A stretch of 64,000 nucleotides of DNA, taken from contig OMXX01000005.1 in NCBI GenBank assembly GCA_900315105.1, positions 46,923 through 110,922 of the forward strand, given 5' to 3'. Source of the DNA: an uncultured Prevotellaceae bacterium. Lineage in GTDB: Bacteria > Bacteroidota > Bacteroidia > Bacteroidales > Bacteroidaceae. Within the stretch, counting starts at the first letter, position 1, and each line of letters opens with the position of its first letter. A model generated the notes under the pieces. That model worked only from the letters and a program-made list of their open reading frames with translations. It was not told the origin of the DNA and ran no database searches. Shown here in pieces: positions 35,861 through 44,323 of the stretch. Made by a program: the position numbers and the translations under genes.

Positions 35861-37756
35861 TTATTCCACTGTTACCGATTTTGCCAGATTACGAGGCTGG
35901 TCAACATTGAGTCCCTTTGCTACAGCTACATGATATGATAGTAACTGCAATGGAATTACACTGAGCAATGGAGCGAGACATCCAAGAGTCTCAGGTATCT
36001 CAATAACCTCGTCAACCATATTCTTCACCTGTTCGTCACCCTCTGTGACAACAGCGATGATATGACCGCCACGGGATATTACCTCCTGCATATTTGAGAT
36101 AATCTTTTGGTATAATTGGTGATGGGTTGCTATGAAGACTACTGGCATCTCCTCATCAACAAGGGCAATAGGACCGTGTTTCATCTCCGCAGCAGGATAA
36201 CCCTCTGCATGGATATATGAGATTTCCTTCAGTTTCAAAGCTCCCTCAAGAGCTACTGGGTAGTTGAATCCACGTCCAAGATACAAGAAGTTATGTGCGA
36301 AGGTAAACTTTGTTGAGAGTTCCTTGATCTTGTCGTTCTGCTCAAGTACCTTCTCTATTTTCTCAGGGATAAGGAGCAGTTCCTTGATAGTCTTCTCGTA
36401 TTCTGCCTGTGAGATTGTACCCTTAGCCATACCAAGGGCAAGAGAGAGCATAACAAGAACCGTAACCTGACCTGTGAATGCCTTTGTAGAGGCAACACCG
36501 ATTTCCGGTCCTACGTGGATATAGATACCTGTATCTGATTCACGTGCGATGCTTGAACCTACACCATTCACGATGCCGAAAACCATTGCACCATTTTCCT
36601 TTGCCATCTGAATTGCTGCGAGTGTATCGGCTGTTTCACCTGACTGTGATATGGCCATAACTACATCATCATGTTCAATGACAGGATTGCTGTAACGGAA
36701 CTCAGAAGCATAAGCCACTTCTACAGGGATACGGCAGAACTGCTCTATCAACTGCTTTCCGATAAGACCTGCATGCCATGAAGTACCGCAGGAAACAATG
36801 ATTATGCGTCTTGCACGAAGAAGTTCACGACGATGCTGAGTAACAGCGCTGAGCACAACCTGAAGTCCCATTTCCGGGCAATCCTTACCCATTGTGCAGG
36901 ATGAATATGGTGATTCTACGATACGACCGCGCATACAGTCTTTCAATACATTAGGCTGGTCGAAGATTTCCTTCAGCATGAAATGGGGATAGCCCTCATG
37001 GTCGAGCATAGAGAGATCGAGATCAACTTCCTTTATCTCTGCATCTGCCTCTTCACCGTTGAGGTTATACACCTTCATCTCCTTGTCACGCTCGATAACA
37101 GCAACCTCCTCATCCTTAAGATATACAATATGTTTTGTATATTCAGCAATAGGAGATGCATCAGAAGCAATGAAGAATTCAGAGTTGTCCTCAACGATAC
37201 CTACTGCCAAAGGAGAAGATTTGCGTGCGCATACAAGCTGGTTAGGGTAGCGCTTGTCGATTACTGCAATCGCGTATGCTCCGATTGCCACCTGAAGGGC
37301 GTTGCGGACTGCATTTCCAAGACCGCAGTTTAGTTTCTGCTGGGTATATTCTATAAGCTGTACGAGAACCTCGGTGTCAGTCTCACTCTTGAAAGTGAAG
37401 CCACGCTGCTTCAATTGTTCGCGAAGAGTGGCATAGTTCTCGATGATTCCGTTATGAACAAGTGTAAGGTTTCCTGAGTTGCTTACATGTGGATGTGCAT
37501 TAACCTCGCTTGGAATTCCGTGGGTAGCCCAACGTGTATGAGCAATACCTATTGTCCCTGTTATATCCTTGCCTTCTGCTACTTTCTCAAGGTCGGAAAC
37601 CTTTCCCTTTGCCTTATACACATTCAGAGTGTTGTCTGATGCTGAAAGCATTGCACAACCGGCTGAATCATAACCACGATATTCCAATCGTTTCAGTCCC
37701 TTGATAAGTATTGGGTAGGCTTCTTTCGTTCCTATATAGCCAACTATTCCGCACAT
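35861..37756 (-). CDS. glmS: Glutamine-fructose-6-phosphate aminotransferase (isomerizing)
   Basis: 631 residues from MCGIVGYIG; the longer reading frame upstream is rejected because Cys2 must become the free N-terminal nucleophile. Residues ~1-240 form the class II glutamine amidotransferase, then two SIS domains follow (ISQSGETADTLAAIQMAKE; GRGFNYPVALEGALKLKEI), ending in the conserved LAKSVTVE. It makes glucosamine-6-phosphate for peptidoglycan and LPS. It heads the minus-strand cluster of glutamine-using enzymes, 50 bp from the purF-like gene. Confidence 0.97.
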   Translation of the reverse strand: MCGIVGYIGTKEAYPILIKGLKRLEYRGYDSAGCAMLSASDNTLNVYKAKGKVSDLEKVAEGKDITGTIGIAHTRWATHGIPSEVNAHPHVSNSGNLTLVHNGIIENYATLREQLKQRGFTFKSETDTEVLVQLIEYTQQKLNCGLGNAVRNALQVAIGAYAIAVIDKRYPNQLVCARKSSPLAVGIVEDNSEFFIASDASPIAEYTKHIVYLKDEEVAVIERDKEMKVYNLNGEEADAEIKEVDLDLSMLDHEGYPHFMLKEIFDQPNVLKDCMRGRIVESPYSSCTMGKDCPEMGLQVVLSAVTQHRRELLRARRIIIVSCGTSWHAGLIGKQLIEQFCRIPVEVAYASEFRYSNPVIEHDDVVMAISQSGETADTLAAIQMAKENGAMVFGIVNGVGSSIARESDTGIYIHVGPEIGVASTKAFTGQVTVLVMLSLALGMAKGTISQAEYEKTIKELLLIPEKIEKVLEQNDKIKELSTKFTFAHNFLYLGRGFNYPVALEGALKLKEISYIHAEGYPAAEMKHGPIALVDEEMPVVFIATHHQLYQKIISNMQEVISRGGHIIAVVTEGDEQVKNMVDEVIEIPETLGCLAPLLSVIPLQLLSYHVAVAKGLNVDQPRNLAKSVTVE

Positions 37757-37794
37757 AGATCTTAATTTATTTTCTGTTCGTGTTTCTATTTTAG

Positions 37795-37842
37795 AAAAAG
37801 AGTTAATAAGACAGGGAATCATCCCAAGCCATATTAACTCTA
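37795..37842 (-). terminator. Terminator after the Wza-like gene
   Basis: agagttaata pairs with tattaactct around a 30-base loop and is followed by ttttct on the minus strand. Confidence 0.7.
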
Positions 37843-37856
37843 TTTCTTATTTTCTA

Positions 37857-38675
37857 TTATTTCAATATGTTATACATCAGAGATGCCAATGAAATCACAA
37901 TACTTGTTGCAGAGAACCAAAGCGATGTACTTTGACCAACATCAGAGTTCCTTGCTTTCGTCTTGTTCGGTTGTACATAGACGACATCATTCTGCTGCAA
38001 ATAATAATATGGTGAATTTATCACGTTTGCATCATTCAAATCCAGACGATGGGTAGATTTCTCGCCGTTGGCATCTTCTCTGATAAGCAGTACGTTATCA
38101 CGTATACCATAGATTGTCATATCGCCTGCGGCACCAAGAGCCTGAAGAACGCTGTATTTCTCAGAATTAACATTGTATGCTCCGGGACGAGCCACCTCAC
38201 CTAGTACGGTAACGGAGTATGACTGGAACTCAACCACTACGACTGGAGAAATGTCATTTGAGAGGAAAGGCTTTACAAGTCCTGCAATCTTATCCTCACA
38301 CTGACGGCGGGTAAGTCCCTGGACCTGAATCTTACCAATCATAGGGAAGTTGATGTTTCCGTCTGCACCAACGGTGTATGGCATCATGGCACCTGCTCCA
38401 GAACTAATTGTTCTATTACTGCCACTTGCCTGAAGAGTGTTATATACTAGCTGATTGAACTGAGATGAAATTTCTCTGTCAGGTGTCGTTACGCTGATAG
38501 TAAGGACATCCTTTGGCATAATACGAGCATCATGAATGCCACGTGAAGCAGAAAGGCTGACCTGTTCTGCATTCTGAAAGTAAGGTACTTTCTTATATGA
38601 ACTACATCCTGTTAAATACAAGGCCATGCATGATACGGCCATTATGCTGAGACAGCTCTTGATTTTAAATTTCAT
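37857..38675 (-). CDS. Polysaccharide export lipoprotein (Wza-like, Poly_export/SLBB)
   Basis: 272 residues. A lipoprotein signal ends at Cys24 in LTGCSS. Residues ~50-145 match the polysaccharide export domain (IMPKDVLTISVTTPDREIS; GNINFPMIGKIQVQGLTR), then an SLBB domain at ~150-235 (VLGEVARPGAYNV). A C-terminal hydrophobic segment (SLWFSATSIVISLASLMYNIL) ends the protein. Such proteins form the outer-membrane channel for capsule or exopolysaccharide. No Wzc-like kinase or glycosyltransferase lies nearby, so it is an orphan here. It has a clear promoter at 38718-38749. Confidence 0.92.
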   Translation of the reverse strand: MKFKIKSCLSIMAVSCMALYLTGCSSYKKVPYFQNAEQVSLSASRGIHDARIMPKDVLTISVTTPDREISSQFNQLVYNTLQASGSNRTISSGAGAMMPYTVGADGNINFPMIGKIQVQGLTRRQCEDKIAGLVKPFLSNDISPVVVVEFQSYSVTVLGEVARPGAYNVNSEKYSVLQALGAAGDMTIYGIRDNVLLIREDANGEKSTHRLDLNDANVINSPYYYLQQNDVVYVQPNKTKARNSDVGQSTSLWFSATSIVISLASLMYNILK

Positions 38676-38717
38676 AGTTTATGTTACAATAAATATGCAA
38701 TTAAGCAAAATTTTCTG

Positions 38718-38749
38718 CAAAATTACTCCTATTTTTCGAAAAAAACAAA
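38718..38749 (-). promoter_or_regulatory. Promoter of the Wza-like gene
   Basis: Minus strand TTTG (38746-38749), 20-bp spacer, TAATTTTG (38718-38725). Confidence 0.82.
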
Positions 38750-38800
38750 TATTCAGCAAACTATTTGCGTTTTCGATACGTAAAATTTTATTTTCGTCAA

Positions 38801-39526
38801 TTATTCTTCGTCTGCGAACAAATTCTCTGGGTCAAGAATATGTAATTGGAACGCGCGCGTAACAAGGCGTACAGCATTCACGCTCTGCTTGCCATTTCCA
38901 CCAGGGAAAAGTTTCTGGGTGAGTTCCATCTGGCGTTTCTCAAGACTCTTGACACCGAAAGGCATACCCCTGAGACCTGCAATTTGATCTTTTGTATAGC
39001 CAAGGGCAAGATGACGGAGGAATCGCTCGTCATACTCGTCAATCTCATAGCCTATGGATGCTTCTTGACGGAGAACCGTTGACATAACGTTTTTGCGGAA
39101 AGATCCTACGATAGCATCCATAATAGGCTGGTTGAATACATACTTCCTGCCTGACATCACGCTTACTACATCTGCACGGGTAAGCATCTCGCCTGTTTTA
39201 AGGATAATACCGTCTGCACCTGCATCAAGGGCATCAACCCATAGTTTCTCATTCAATATCTCTCCCGTAAAGATAAGCACCTTCACCTCAGGGTGCTCAA
39301 CCTTCACACTACGGCAAATCTCCACACCAATAGTGGTAGAACCGCCCAAACCGAGGTCAAGGAGAATAAGGTCTGGGTTGCCTGTGCGCATAAGTTGGAT
39401 AAACTGCGTTTCATCGCTTGCAGTACCAATTACCTCTGCTTCGGGAACCTCATTGCGAAGCAGTCCTTCGGTGCCCTTGAGTTCAAGAGGCACGTCCTCT
39501 ACTATAATGACTTTAAAATTCTCCAT
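38801..39526 (-). CDS. Orphan response regulator with C-terminal LuxR-like region
   Basis: 241 residues. The receiver domain (1-~125) has acidic Glu10/Asp11, the likely phospho-acceptor Asp57 in LILLDLGLGG, a Thr in LIFTGE and Lys in IILKTGE. The C-terminal part (YDERFLRHLALGYTKDQIAGL) resembles the LuxR/NarL helix-turn-helix, though the recognition helix is unusual (RGMPFGVKSLEKRQMELTQK). No sensor kinase is adjacent. Because the Wza-like gene lies next to it, a role in capsule control is possible, but only by proximity. Confidence 0.87.
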   Translation of the reverse strand: MENFKVIIVEDVPLELKGTEGLLRNEVPEAEVIGTASDETQFIQLMRTGNPDLILLDLGLGGSTTIGVEICRSVKVEHPEVKVLIFTGEILNEKLWVDALDAGADGIILKTGEMLTRADVVSVMSGRKYVFNQPIMDAIVGSFRKNVMSTVLRQEASIGYEIDEYDERFLRHLALGYTKDQIAGLRGMPFGVKSLEKRQMELTQKLFPGGNGKQSVNAVRLVTRAFQLHILDPENLFADEE

Positions 39527-39538
39527 ATCAGTTTATCC

Positions 39539-39586
39539 AAAAAAGAGACTACAATCAAACATTTATCGCCTGAATGCAGTCTCTTT
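39539..39586 (-). terminator. Terminator of the rpmB-rpmG-DUF4295 operon
   Basis: gaaagagact pairs with agtctctttt and is followed by a T run on the minus strand. Confidence 0.75.
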
Positions 39587-39612
39587 CATATAATTAAAAG
39601 TTAAATTCAAAT

Positions 39613-39768
39613 TTACTTGAAGAATGACTTAACAGCCTCGTTTGGAACCATCTGCTCATCGAAAATATAAGCACCAGTCTTAGGGCTCTTAACCATCTTG
39701 ATTACCTTTGTGTATGCACGACCATCAGTCTTACCAGTCTGAAGGGATGCGACGGTTTTCTTTGCCAT
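39613..39768 (-). CDS. DUF4295 small basic protein
   Basis: 51 residues, translated by eye: MAKKTVASLQTGKTDGRAY... ending VPNEAVKSFFK. It is lysine-rich and lies 22 bp after rpmG on the minus strand. DUF4295 proteins are found in this position in Bacteroidetes (from memory), and the link to L28 and L33 suggests association with the ribosome, which is an inference. The function is not known. Confidence 0.88.
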   Translation of the reverse strand: MAKKTVASLQTGKTDGRAYTKVIKMVKSPKTGAYIFDEQMVPNEAVKSFFK

Positions 39769-39790
39769 AGTTTCTTATAAATCTATATAA

Positions 39791-39979
39791 TTACTTGATC
39801 TCCTTGTGAAGAGTCATCTTCTTGAGGATAGGATTGTACTTCATCAACTCAAGACGCTCAGGAGTATTTTTACGATTCTTTGTTGTGATATAACGGCTTG
39901 TGCCTGGCATACCACTATTCTTGTGCTCGGTGCACTCAAGGATTACCTGAACACGATTTCCTTTTGCTTTCTTTGCCAT
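39791..39979 (-). CDS. rpmG: 50S ribosomal protein L33
   Basis: 62 residues. [21 protein letters not shown] and [19 protein letters not shown] are typical of L33. The zinc-binding cysteine pairs present in some L33 proteins are missing (only one Cys), so it is the Cys-minus type. It starts 5 bp after rpmB. Confidence 0.96.
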   Translation of the reverse strand: MAKKAKGNRVQVILECTEHKNSGMPGTSRYITTKNRKNTPERLELMKYNPILKKMTLHKEIK

Positions 39980-39984
39980 GTTGA

Positions 39985-40248
39985 TTATTCTCCTATTACT
40001 TTAACATCCTTCCAATCAAGATAGCCTTTAGCTACAGCCTGCTTCAGAGCTGCATCAAGACCTACCTTATTAATCATGCGAAGACCAGCGGCAGAAATCT
40101 TAAGGCTAATCCAGCAGTTCTCCTCTACATAGAAGAACTTCTTGCTAAACAGGTTTACATCGAAGCTGCGCTTTGTGCGATGCTTAGAGTGAGAAACGTT
40201 GTTTCCCATCTGAGCCTTCTTACCTGTAATCTGACAAATTTTAGACAT
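39985..40248 (-). CDS. rpmB: 50S ribosomal protein L28
   Basis: 87 residues. [22 protein letters not shown] is the canonical start, with [18 protein letters not shown] next. First gene of the rpmB-rpmG-DUF4295 operon, read from the promoter at 40301-40331. Confidence 0.97.
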   Translation of the reverse strand: MSKICQITGKKAQMGNNVSHSKHRTKRSFDVNLFSKKFFYVEENCWISLKISAAGLRMINKVGLDAALKQAVAKGYLDWKDVKVIGE

Positions 40249-40300
40249 TGCTATCTTTGTTTTTTACAATCGTTAATTGATACTTATTCCAAACAGCGTG

Positions 40301-40331
40301 CAAAATTACACATTTTTTCCCATTCTACAAA
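40301..40331 (-). promoter_or_regulatory. Promoter of the rpmB operon
   Basis: Minus strand TTTG (40328-40331), 19-bp spacer, TAATTTTG (40301-40308); about 53 bp upstream of the start codon. Confidence 0.82.
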
Positions 40332-40423
40332 ATATCTTTTCGCCTTAAGCTTGTATTTAATACTTTTTAACAATTAATCTTGCGACTTTATTCTTTTAGA
40401 TGGGAAAACCTGCGTGAAAAAAG

Positions 40424-40957
40424 CTATTTTGCCTCTGGTGTTGGAACTTCGCTAAGGTCTGGTTGAGGGAAGTCTTCTTTTAACACTTCAAGCAGTAATT
40501 GAAGGGCGCGGAAAGTGGCACGCGAAACATTGATGTCACGACCATCATTCTCTGTGAGTTTTACCGTTTTCATCTCGCCTTTCTTACCTGCGGCAATCCA
40601 TATTGTTCCTACAGGATGCTCTGGTGTTCCGCCACCGGGACCTGCAACGCCTGTTGTTGCAATGGCATAGTCGGTATTAAGAACCTCGCAAACGCCCTCT
40701 GCCATACTTATCGCAACTTCTTCACTTACAACGGTCTTTTCCTCGATAAGCTCCTCTGGAACATTGAGAAGACTCTTCTTCACTTCCTCGCTATAAGCCA
40801 CGATACCGCCTGTGAAATATGCGCTTGCACCAGGCATGAGAGTTATGGATTCTGCCACCTTACCTGATGTGCAGCTCTCGGCAGTTGCGAGTGTTTTACC
40901 TGACTCATAGAGGATGAACAATATCTCTTTACTTAAAACCTTATTTTCGAACTGCAT
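40424..40957 (-). CDS. pncC: CinA C-terminal-type nicotinamide-nucleotide amidohydrolase
   Basis: 177 residues, a stand-alone CinA C-terminal domain. ESCTSGKVAESIT, GIVAYSEEVKKSLLNV and ATTGVAGPGGGTPEHPVGTIWIA are the family's conserved blocks. Members deamidate nicotinamide mononucleotide in NAD recycling. It begins 12 bp after tsaD, on the same strand, and is probably co-transcribed with it. Confidence 0.92.
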   Translation of the reverse strand: MQFENKVLSKEILFILYESGKTLATAESCTSGKVAESITLMPGASAYFTGGIVAYSEEVKKSLLNVPEELIEEKTVVSEEVAISMAEGVCEVLNTDYAIATTGVAGPGGGTPEHPVGTIWIAAGKKGEMKTVKLTENDGRDINVSRATFRALQLLLEVLKEDFPQPDLSEVPTPEAK

Positions 40958-40969
40958 AACTAATTCTGT

Positions 40970-42112
40970 TTATTCAAATGTTACTTTTGAGAATGCCGGT
41001 ACCTCGATACCGCAGAAGTCCTTGTCTTTCAGTTTATAAGAACCAACCACGCCAATCATAGCGGCATTATCAGTCGTATATGAGAACTTAGGGATGTAGA
41101 TTGTCCAGCCATAGCGTTTTGCATGGTCGTGGAAGGCATTTCTAAGACCGTTGTTTGCAGATACTCCACCTGCCACAGCCACATGCTTTATGCCTGTCTG
41201 CTTTACAGCTAAACGGAGTTTCTTCATCAGGATATCAACAACCGTCCATTCCAAAGAAGCTGCAATATCCTCCTTGTGATGCTCAACGAAATCAGGATCT
41301 TCTTTCACCCATTTCTGAAGTGAATAGAGGAATGATGTCTTCAAACCTGAGAAAGAATAGTCAAGTCCTGGGATGTGTGGCTCGGCAAACTGATAAGCCT
41401 TCGGATTTCCCTGACGGGCAAGTCTGTCAATGATAGGACCGCCCGGATATCCCAAGCCCATTACCTTTGAACACTTGTCAATAGCCTCACCAGCAGCATC
41501 GTCGATTGTCTGTCCGAGAACCTCCATGTCGTTATAGGCATTCACCTTGACAATCTGCGAGTTACCGCCAGAAACTAACAGACAGAGGAAAGGGAAGGGT
41601 GGGGCGTTGTCCACTATCTTATATCCGCCCTCGGCAGTCTCATCTTCCACTCTTTCCTGAATGAAATGAGCCATTACGTGTCCTTGGAGGTGGTTTACAT
41701 CAATCATAGGAATGCCAAGTGAACGTGCGAAGCCCTTTGCAAAGCTAACTCCTACAAGGAGCGAACCCATAAGTCCCGGGCCTCGAGTAAAGGCAACAGC
41801 AGACAGCTCTTCTTTTTTTACACCTGCCTGTTTCAGAGCCTGATCAACTACAGGAACCACATTTTGCTGATGTGCTCGTGAAGCCAACTCTGGCACAACT
41901 CCGCCATAAGCCTCATGCACTTTCTGTGAAGCGGTAACATTGGACAACAAGACTCTTCCATCCATTACGGCAGCACTCGTGTCGTCGCAACTTGACTCTA
42001 TTGCAAGGATAAGGTTTCGGCCTCTCCCCCCGCCCTCCCCCATAGGGAGGGAGCCGGAAGTCTCATGGCCTTCTGCTATATTATCAGTATGTAATTTTTC
42101 CTGACTATTCAT
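40970..42112 (-). CDS. tsaD: tRNA N6-threonylcarbamoyladenosine transferase TsaD
   Basis: 380 residues from the first ATG; the family is usually about 340. The conserved protein begins at NLILAIESSCDDTSAAV, with metal-binding His in DVNHLQGHVMAHF and GGVSANNGLR near residue 300. The 32 residues before it contain a translated class I palindrome (codons ~18-32, SGSLPMGEGGGRGR). An alternative start, the ATG at 42043, is itself inside the palindrome and would give 357 residues, so either way the element supplies the N-terminus. TsaD makes t6A37 on ANN-decoding tRNAs with TsaB and TsaE and is normally essential. The first start overlaps the DUF559 stop by 8 bp. Confidence 0.95.
   Translation of the reverse strand: MNSQEKLHTDNIAEGHETSGSLPMGEGGGRGRNLILAIESSCDDTSAAVMDGRVLLSNVTASQKVHEAYGGVVPELASRAHQQNVVPVVDQALKQAGVKKEELSAVAFTRGPGLMGSLLVGVSFAKGFARSLGIPMIDVNHLQGHVMAHFIQERVEDETAEGGYKIVDNAPPFPFLCLLVSGGNSQIVKVNAYNDMEVLGQTIDDAAGEAIDKCSKVMGLGYPGGPIIDRLARQGNPKAYQFAEPHIPGLDYSFSGLKTSFLYSLQKWVKEDPDFVEHHKEDIAASLEWTVVDILMKKLRLAVKQTGIKHVAVAGGVSANNGLRNAFHDHAKRYGWTIYIPKFSYTTDNAAMIGVVGSYKLKDKDFCGIEVPAFSKVTFE
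42019..42060 (+). repeat. Class I GC-rich palindrome translated in the tsaD 5' end
   Basis: Plus strand runs from ggcctctccccccgccctc through catagggagggagccggaag. Read from the minus strand in frame with tsaD. It and 42506-42545 form an inverted pair enclosing the DUF559 gene. Confidence 0.94.
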
Positions 42113-42473
42113 CGAGATATTTATTTATAGTTGAAAGAACAGGTTCTATATCCCCAAACAATTCCTCATTTGTGAAGCGAACAGTTCTATATCCAAGTTT
42201 CAATAATTCATTATCCCTTAATTTGTCATGCTCTGTATTGTCCTCATGACATTTTCCATCAAGTTCTATGATAAGGCGTTTTTCAAGACAAGCAAAGTCT
42301 GCGATATAATCACCCAGTGGATGCTGCCTTCGGAACTTAGTTCCAAGTCTATTAGCGCGCAAATATTCCCAAAGCAACTTTTCTGCTTCTGTCGGTTTAG
42401 CGCGCATGCATTTTGCTTTATCAGCCAAATTGCGATATCTGTCAGGCGATGTCGTCTTGTAACAATCCTTCAT
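42105..42473 (-). CDS. DUF559 (Vsr-like) endonuclease-domain protein
   Basis: 122 residues. The family signature HPLGDYIADFACLEKRLIIE followed by LDGKCH gives candidate catalytic residues Asp59, Glu70, Asp72 and His76 of a PD-(D/E)XK/Vsr-like nuclease fold. The first 30 residues carry the AKCMRAKPTEAEKLLWEYLR block usual in DUF559. Members are presumed DNA nucleases; the biological role is unknown. It overlaps tsaD by 8 bp and is bracketed on both sides by inverted class I palindromes, interrupting the map-tsaD order. This arrangement looks like a small mobile insertion (inference). Confidence 0.9.
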   Translation of the reverse strand: MKDCYKTTSPDRYRNLADKAKCMRAKPTEAEKLLWEYLRANRLGTKFRRQHPLGDYIADFACLEKRLIIELDGKCHEDNTEHDKLRDNELLKLGYRTVRFTNEELFGDIEPVLSTINKYLDE

Positions 42474-42505
42474 ATCGAACTTGTTTTTGTCATTTCCCTT
42501 TCGCC

Positions 42506-42545
42506 TTCCGGCTCCCTCCCTACGGGGGAGGGCGGGGGGAGAGGC
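42506..42545 (-). repeat. Class I GC-rich palindrome between map and the DUF559 gene
   Basis: The plus strand runs from ttccggctccctccctacgg through gggagggcggggggagaggc. It starts 14 bp after the map stop and is the inverted partner of 42019-42060. Confidence 0.94.
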
Positions 42546-42558
42546 TGCCGTTGGCGTT

Positions 42559-43416
42559 TTAATACGTCAACACTTCCACTCCATGCTCCGTCATAAGAAG
42601 CGTGTGCTCCCATTGTGCTGAAGGAAGCTCATCCTCCGTGATAACCTCCCAGCCATATTCGTCGTCAGCATCAATAAATACTTTTGGCGATTTCATGTTG
42701 ATCATAGGCTCAATGGTGAACACCATACCAGGAACAAGAAGCATGCCAGTTCCGCGATAGCCAGTATGCATAACCTCCGGCTCCTCGTGGAATTTCAGTC
42801 CTACGCCATGACCGCAAAGGTCTGTCACGATTCCATAGCCGTATTTCTTACAATGCTTCTTGATAGCATGACCAATATCACCCACGAAACCGTATGGCTT
42901 TGCTGCCTCCATACCTATTTCCAGACATTCCTTGGCAACACGCACAAGCTGTTCCTTCTCAGGAGTGGTCTTGCCGATGATAAACATACGAGAGGCATCT
43001 GCATAATAGCCGTCAAGGATAGTGGTAAAGTCCACATTTATAATATCACCTTCCTCAAGAACATCCTCTTCCTTTGGAATGCCGTGACATACCACCTCAT
43101 TGATACTTGTGCATACAGATTTAGGGAATCCCTCATAGTTGAGGCAGGCAGGAGTAGCGTTATGATCCTTGCAGTATTGCATGCAGATATCATCAATCTC
43201 CTGAGTGTTCATTCCTGCGTGGATATGCTTTGCCACCTCATCCAATACACCTGTATTCACAACACCGGCACGACGTATGCCCTCAATCTGTTCTTCGTTG
43301 AGAATCAAATCGCGAGTAGGCACAAGCTTACCTTTGCTCTCCCAGTACATCACCTGCTTATCCATCTCGGTGAGAGGCTGACCGGGAAGACAATGCCAAC
43401 GTTTTTTCTTTACCAT
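42559..43416 (-). CDS. map: Methionine aminopeptidase, type I
   Basis: 285 residues from MVKKKRWHCLPGQ; the upstream 14 codons of the frame are in the leader and are not conserved. The metal ligands are in NVDFTTILDGYYADASR (two Asp), GHGVGLKFHEEP (His), TIEPMI (Glu) and AQWEHTLL (Glu). It removes the initiator Met from new proteins. The N-terminal extension of about 40 residues before the catalytic fold contains few cysteines, so no zinc finger is evident. The 5' leader has a hairpin also found upstream of the CDF gene. Promoter at 43518-43549. Confidence 0.95.
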   Translation of the reverse strand: MVKKKRWHCLPGQPLTEMDKQVMYWESKGKLVPTRDLILNEEQIEGIRRAGVVNTGVLDEVAKHIHAGMNTQEIDDICMQYCKDHNATPACLNYEGFPKSVCTSINEVVCHGIPKEEDVLEEGDIINVDFTTILDGYYADASRMFIIGKTTPEKEQLVRVAKECLEIGMEAAKPYGFVGDIGHAIKKHCKKYGYGIVTDLCGHGVGLKFHEEPEVMHTGYRGTGMLLVPGMVFTIEPMINMKSPKVFIDADDEYGWEVITEDELPSAQWEHTLLMTEHGVEVLTY

Positions 43417-43469
43417 TTTATTTATTTCAATTTCCGAGTGCAATGTGCAAAGCATCATCGCACGAAAAA

Positions 43470-43503
43470 ATAGTGCGTGTCAGCCCAAAGGCTGGCGCAC
43501 GTT
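43470..43503 (-). repeat. Leader hairpin shared with the CDF gene
   Basis: On the minus strand gtgcgccagcctttgggctg then acacgcactattt forms a GTGCG/CGCAC plus CAGCC/GGCTG stem. The same sequence, with one base pair changed, is tandemly repeated at 62229-62332 in the CDF leader. Confidence 0.8.
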
Positions 43504-43517
43504 TTAATTTTCGAGTG

Positions 43518-43549
43518 CAAAATTAATTCTTTTTCTGCATACTTGCAAA
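43518..43549 (-). promoter_or_regulatory. Promoter of map
   Basis: Minus strand TTTG (43546-43549), 20-bp spacer, TAATTTTG (43518-43525). A 40-bp stretch including this promoter is nearly identical to the one at 44324-44355. Confidence 0.85.
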
Positions 43550-43593
43550 TAAATCATAGGAAATAATCAGAAAATAAATTTATTCAAAACGTA

Positions 43594-43628
43594 ATGGGCA
43601 GAGCTGAATCCATATCAGCTCTGCCCAT
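43594..43628 (-). terminator. Terminator of the lipoprotein gene
   Basis: atgggcagagctga and tcagctctgcccat form a perfect 14-bp stem with a 7-base loop, followed on the minus strand by ttacgtttt. Confidence 0.85.
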
Positions 43629-43634
43629 GAACCA

Positions 43635-44219
43635 CTACTTGATATTAAGAGGTTTCGCTGTCCACCAAGCGTTTCCCTTAACCCTTCCATTGTCATTATA
43701 ATCCACGTGGATAGAAATCATTACATCATCTTCTTGGCTGAGAAATGAATCGAATTCTTTTTTCTCAAAATGAAATCGTGCACCTTCACTATCAGAGCAA
43801 TCTACTTTATCAACATTATTGCCCGCTGCATTCACAGTACGTGCAACATAATGATATCCATATAAGCCTACTTTATTCTGAAAGAAATTAGCATCAATGC
43901 CATCCTTAGCCTTCGCTTTTAAGCGATAGTCAAGAGATGCTGGAAGTTTAGACACCTTAACTGTCTTTTTCCACTCCTCCTGCGTGAGTTTTTCCGTCTG
44001 CAACTGCAAATTATCATCATAGTATTCAACGGTCAAATCGAATGCAGAAAGCATACTCTCATTTACGACAAGACCGTAATCCACTACTCCGCCAACAGGC
44101 TTGGTTTCATCTACCTGAACTTTGTCGTCGTCATCATCATCACTTCCACAAGCGGTGAACATCGTCGAACTCAATGCGCAGCAAAAAACGGCTGCAAGCG
44201 TCATCATCTTAATTTTCAT
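43635..44219 (-). CDS. Lipoprotein of unknown function
   Basis: 194 residues from MKIKMMTLAAVF; the in-frame extension upstream lies in the leader. A lipoprotein signal ends at the Cys in FTACGSDDDDDDK, with the acid run after the Cys typical of Bacteroidetes lipoproteins. The mature part has no domain I recognise; strands such as FDLTVEYYDDNLQLQTEKLT and MISIHVDYNDNGRVKGNAWW suggest a beta-sandwich. Located in the envelope. Own promoter and terminator, so monocistronic. Confidence 0.75.
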   Translation of the reverse strand: MKIKMMTLAAVFCCALSSTMFTACGSDDDDDDKVQVDETKPVGGVVDYGLVVNESMLSAFDLTVEYYDDNLQLQTEKLTQEEWKKTVKVSKLPASLDYRLKAKAKDGIDANFFQNKVGLYGYHYVARTVNAAGNNVDKVDCSDSEGARFHFEKKEFDSFLSQEDDVMISIHVDYNDNGRVKGNAWWTAKPLNIK

Positions 44220-44323
44220 TTTGTTTGTTTTTAGGTTAAATAAAATTAAAGTGCACGAAACGTGCTCGTTTTTTATTCCTTTCATAAGGAAAAGTATAAA
44301 AGGTCTTTTTCCTTTTCCGAGTG

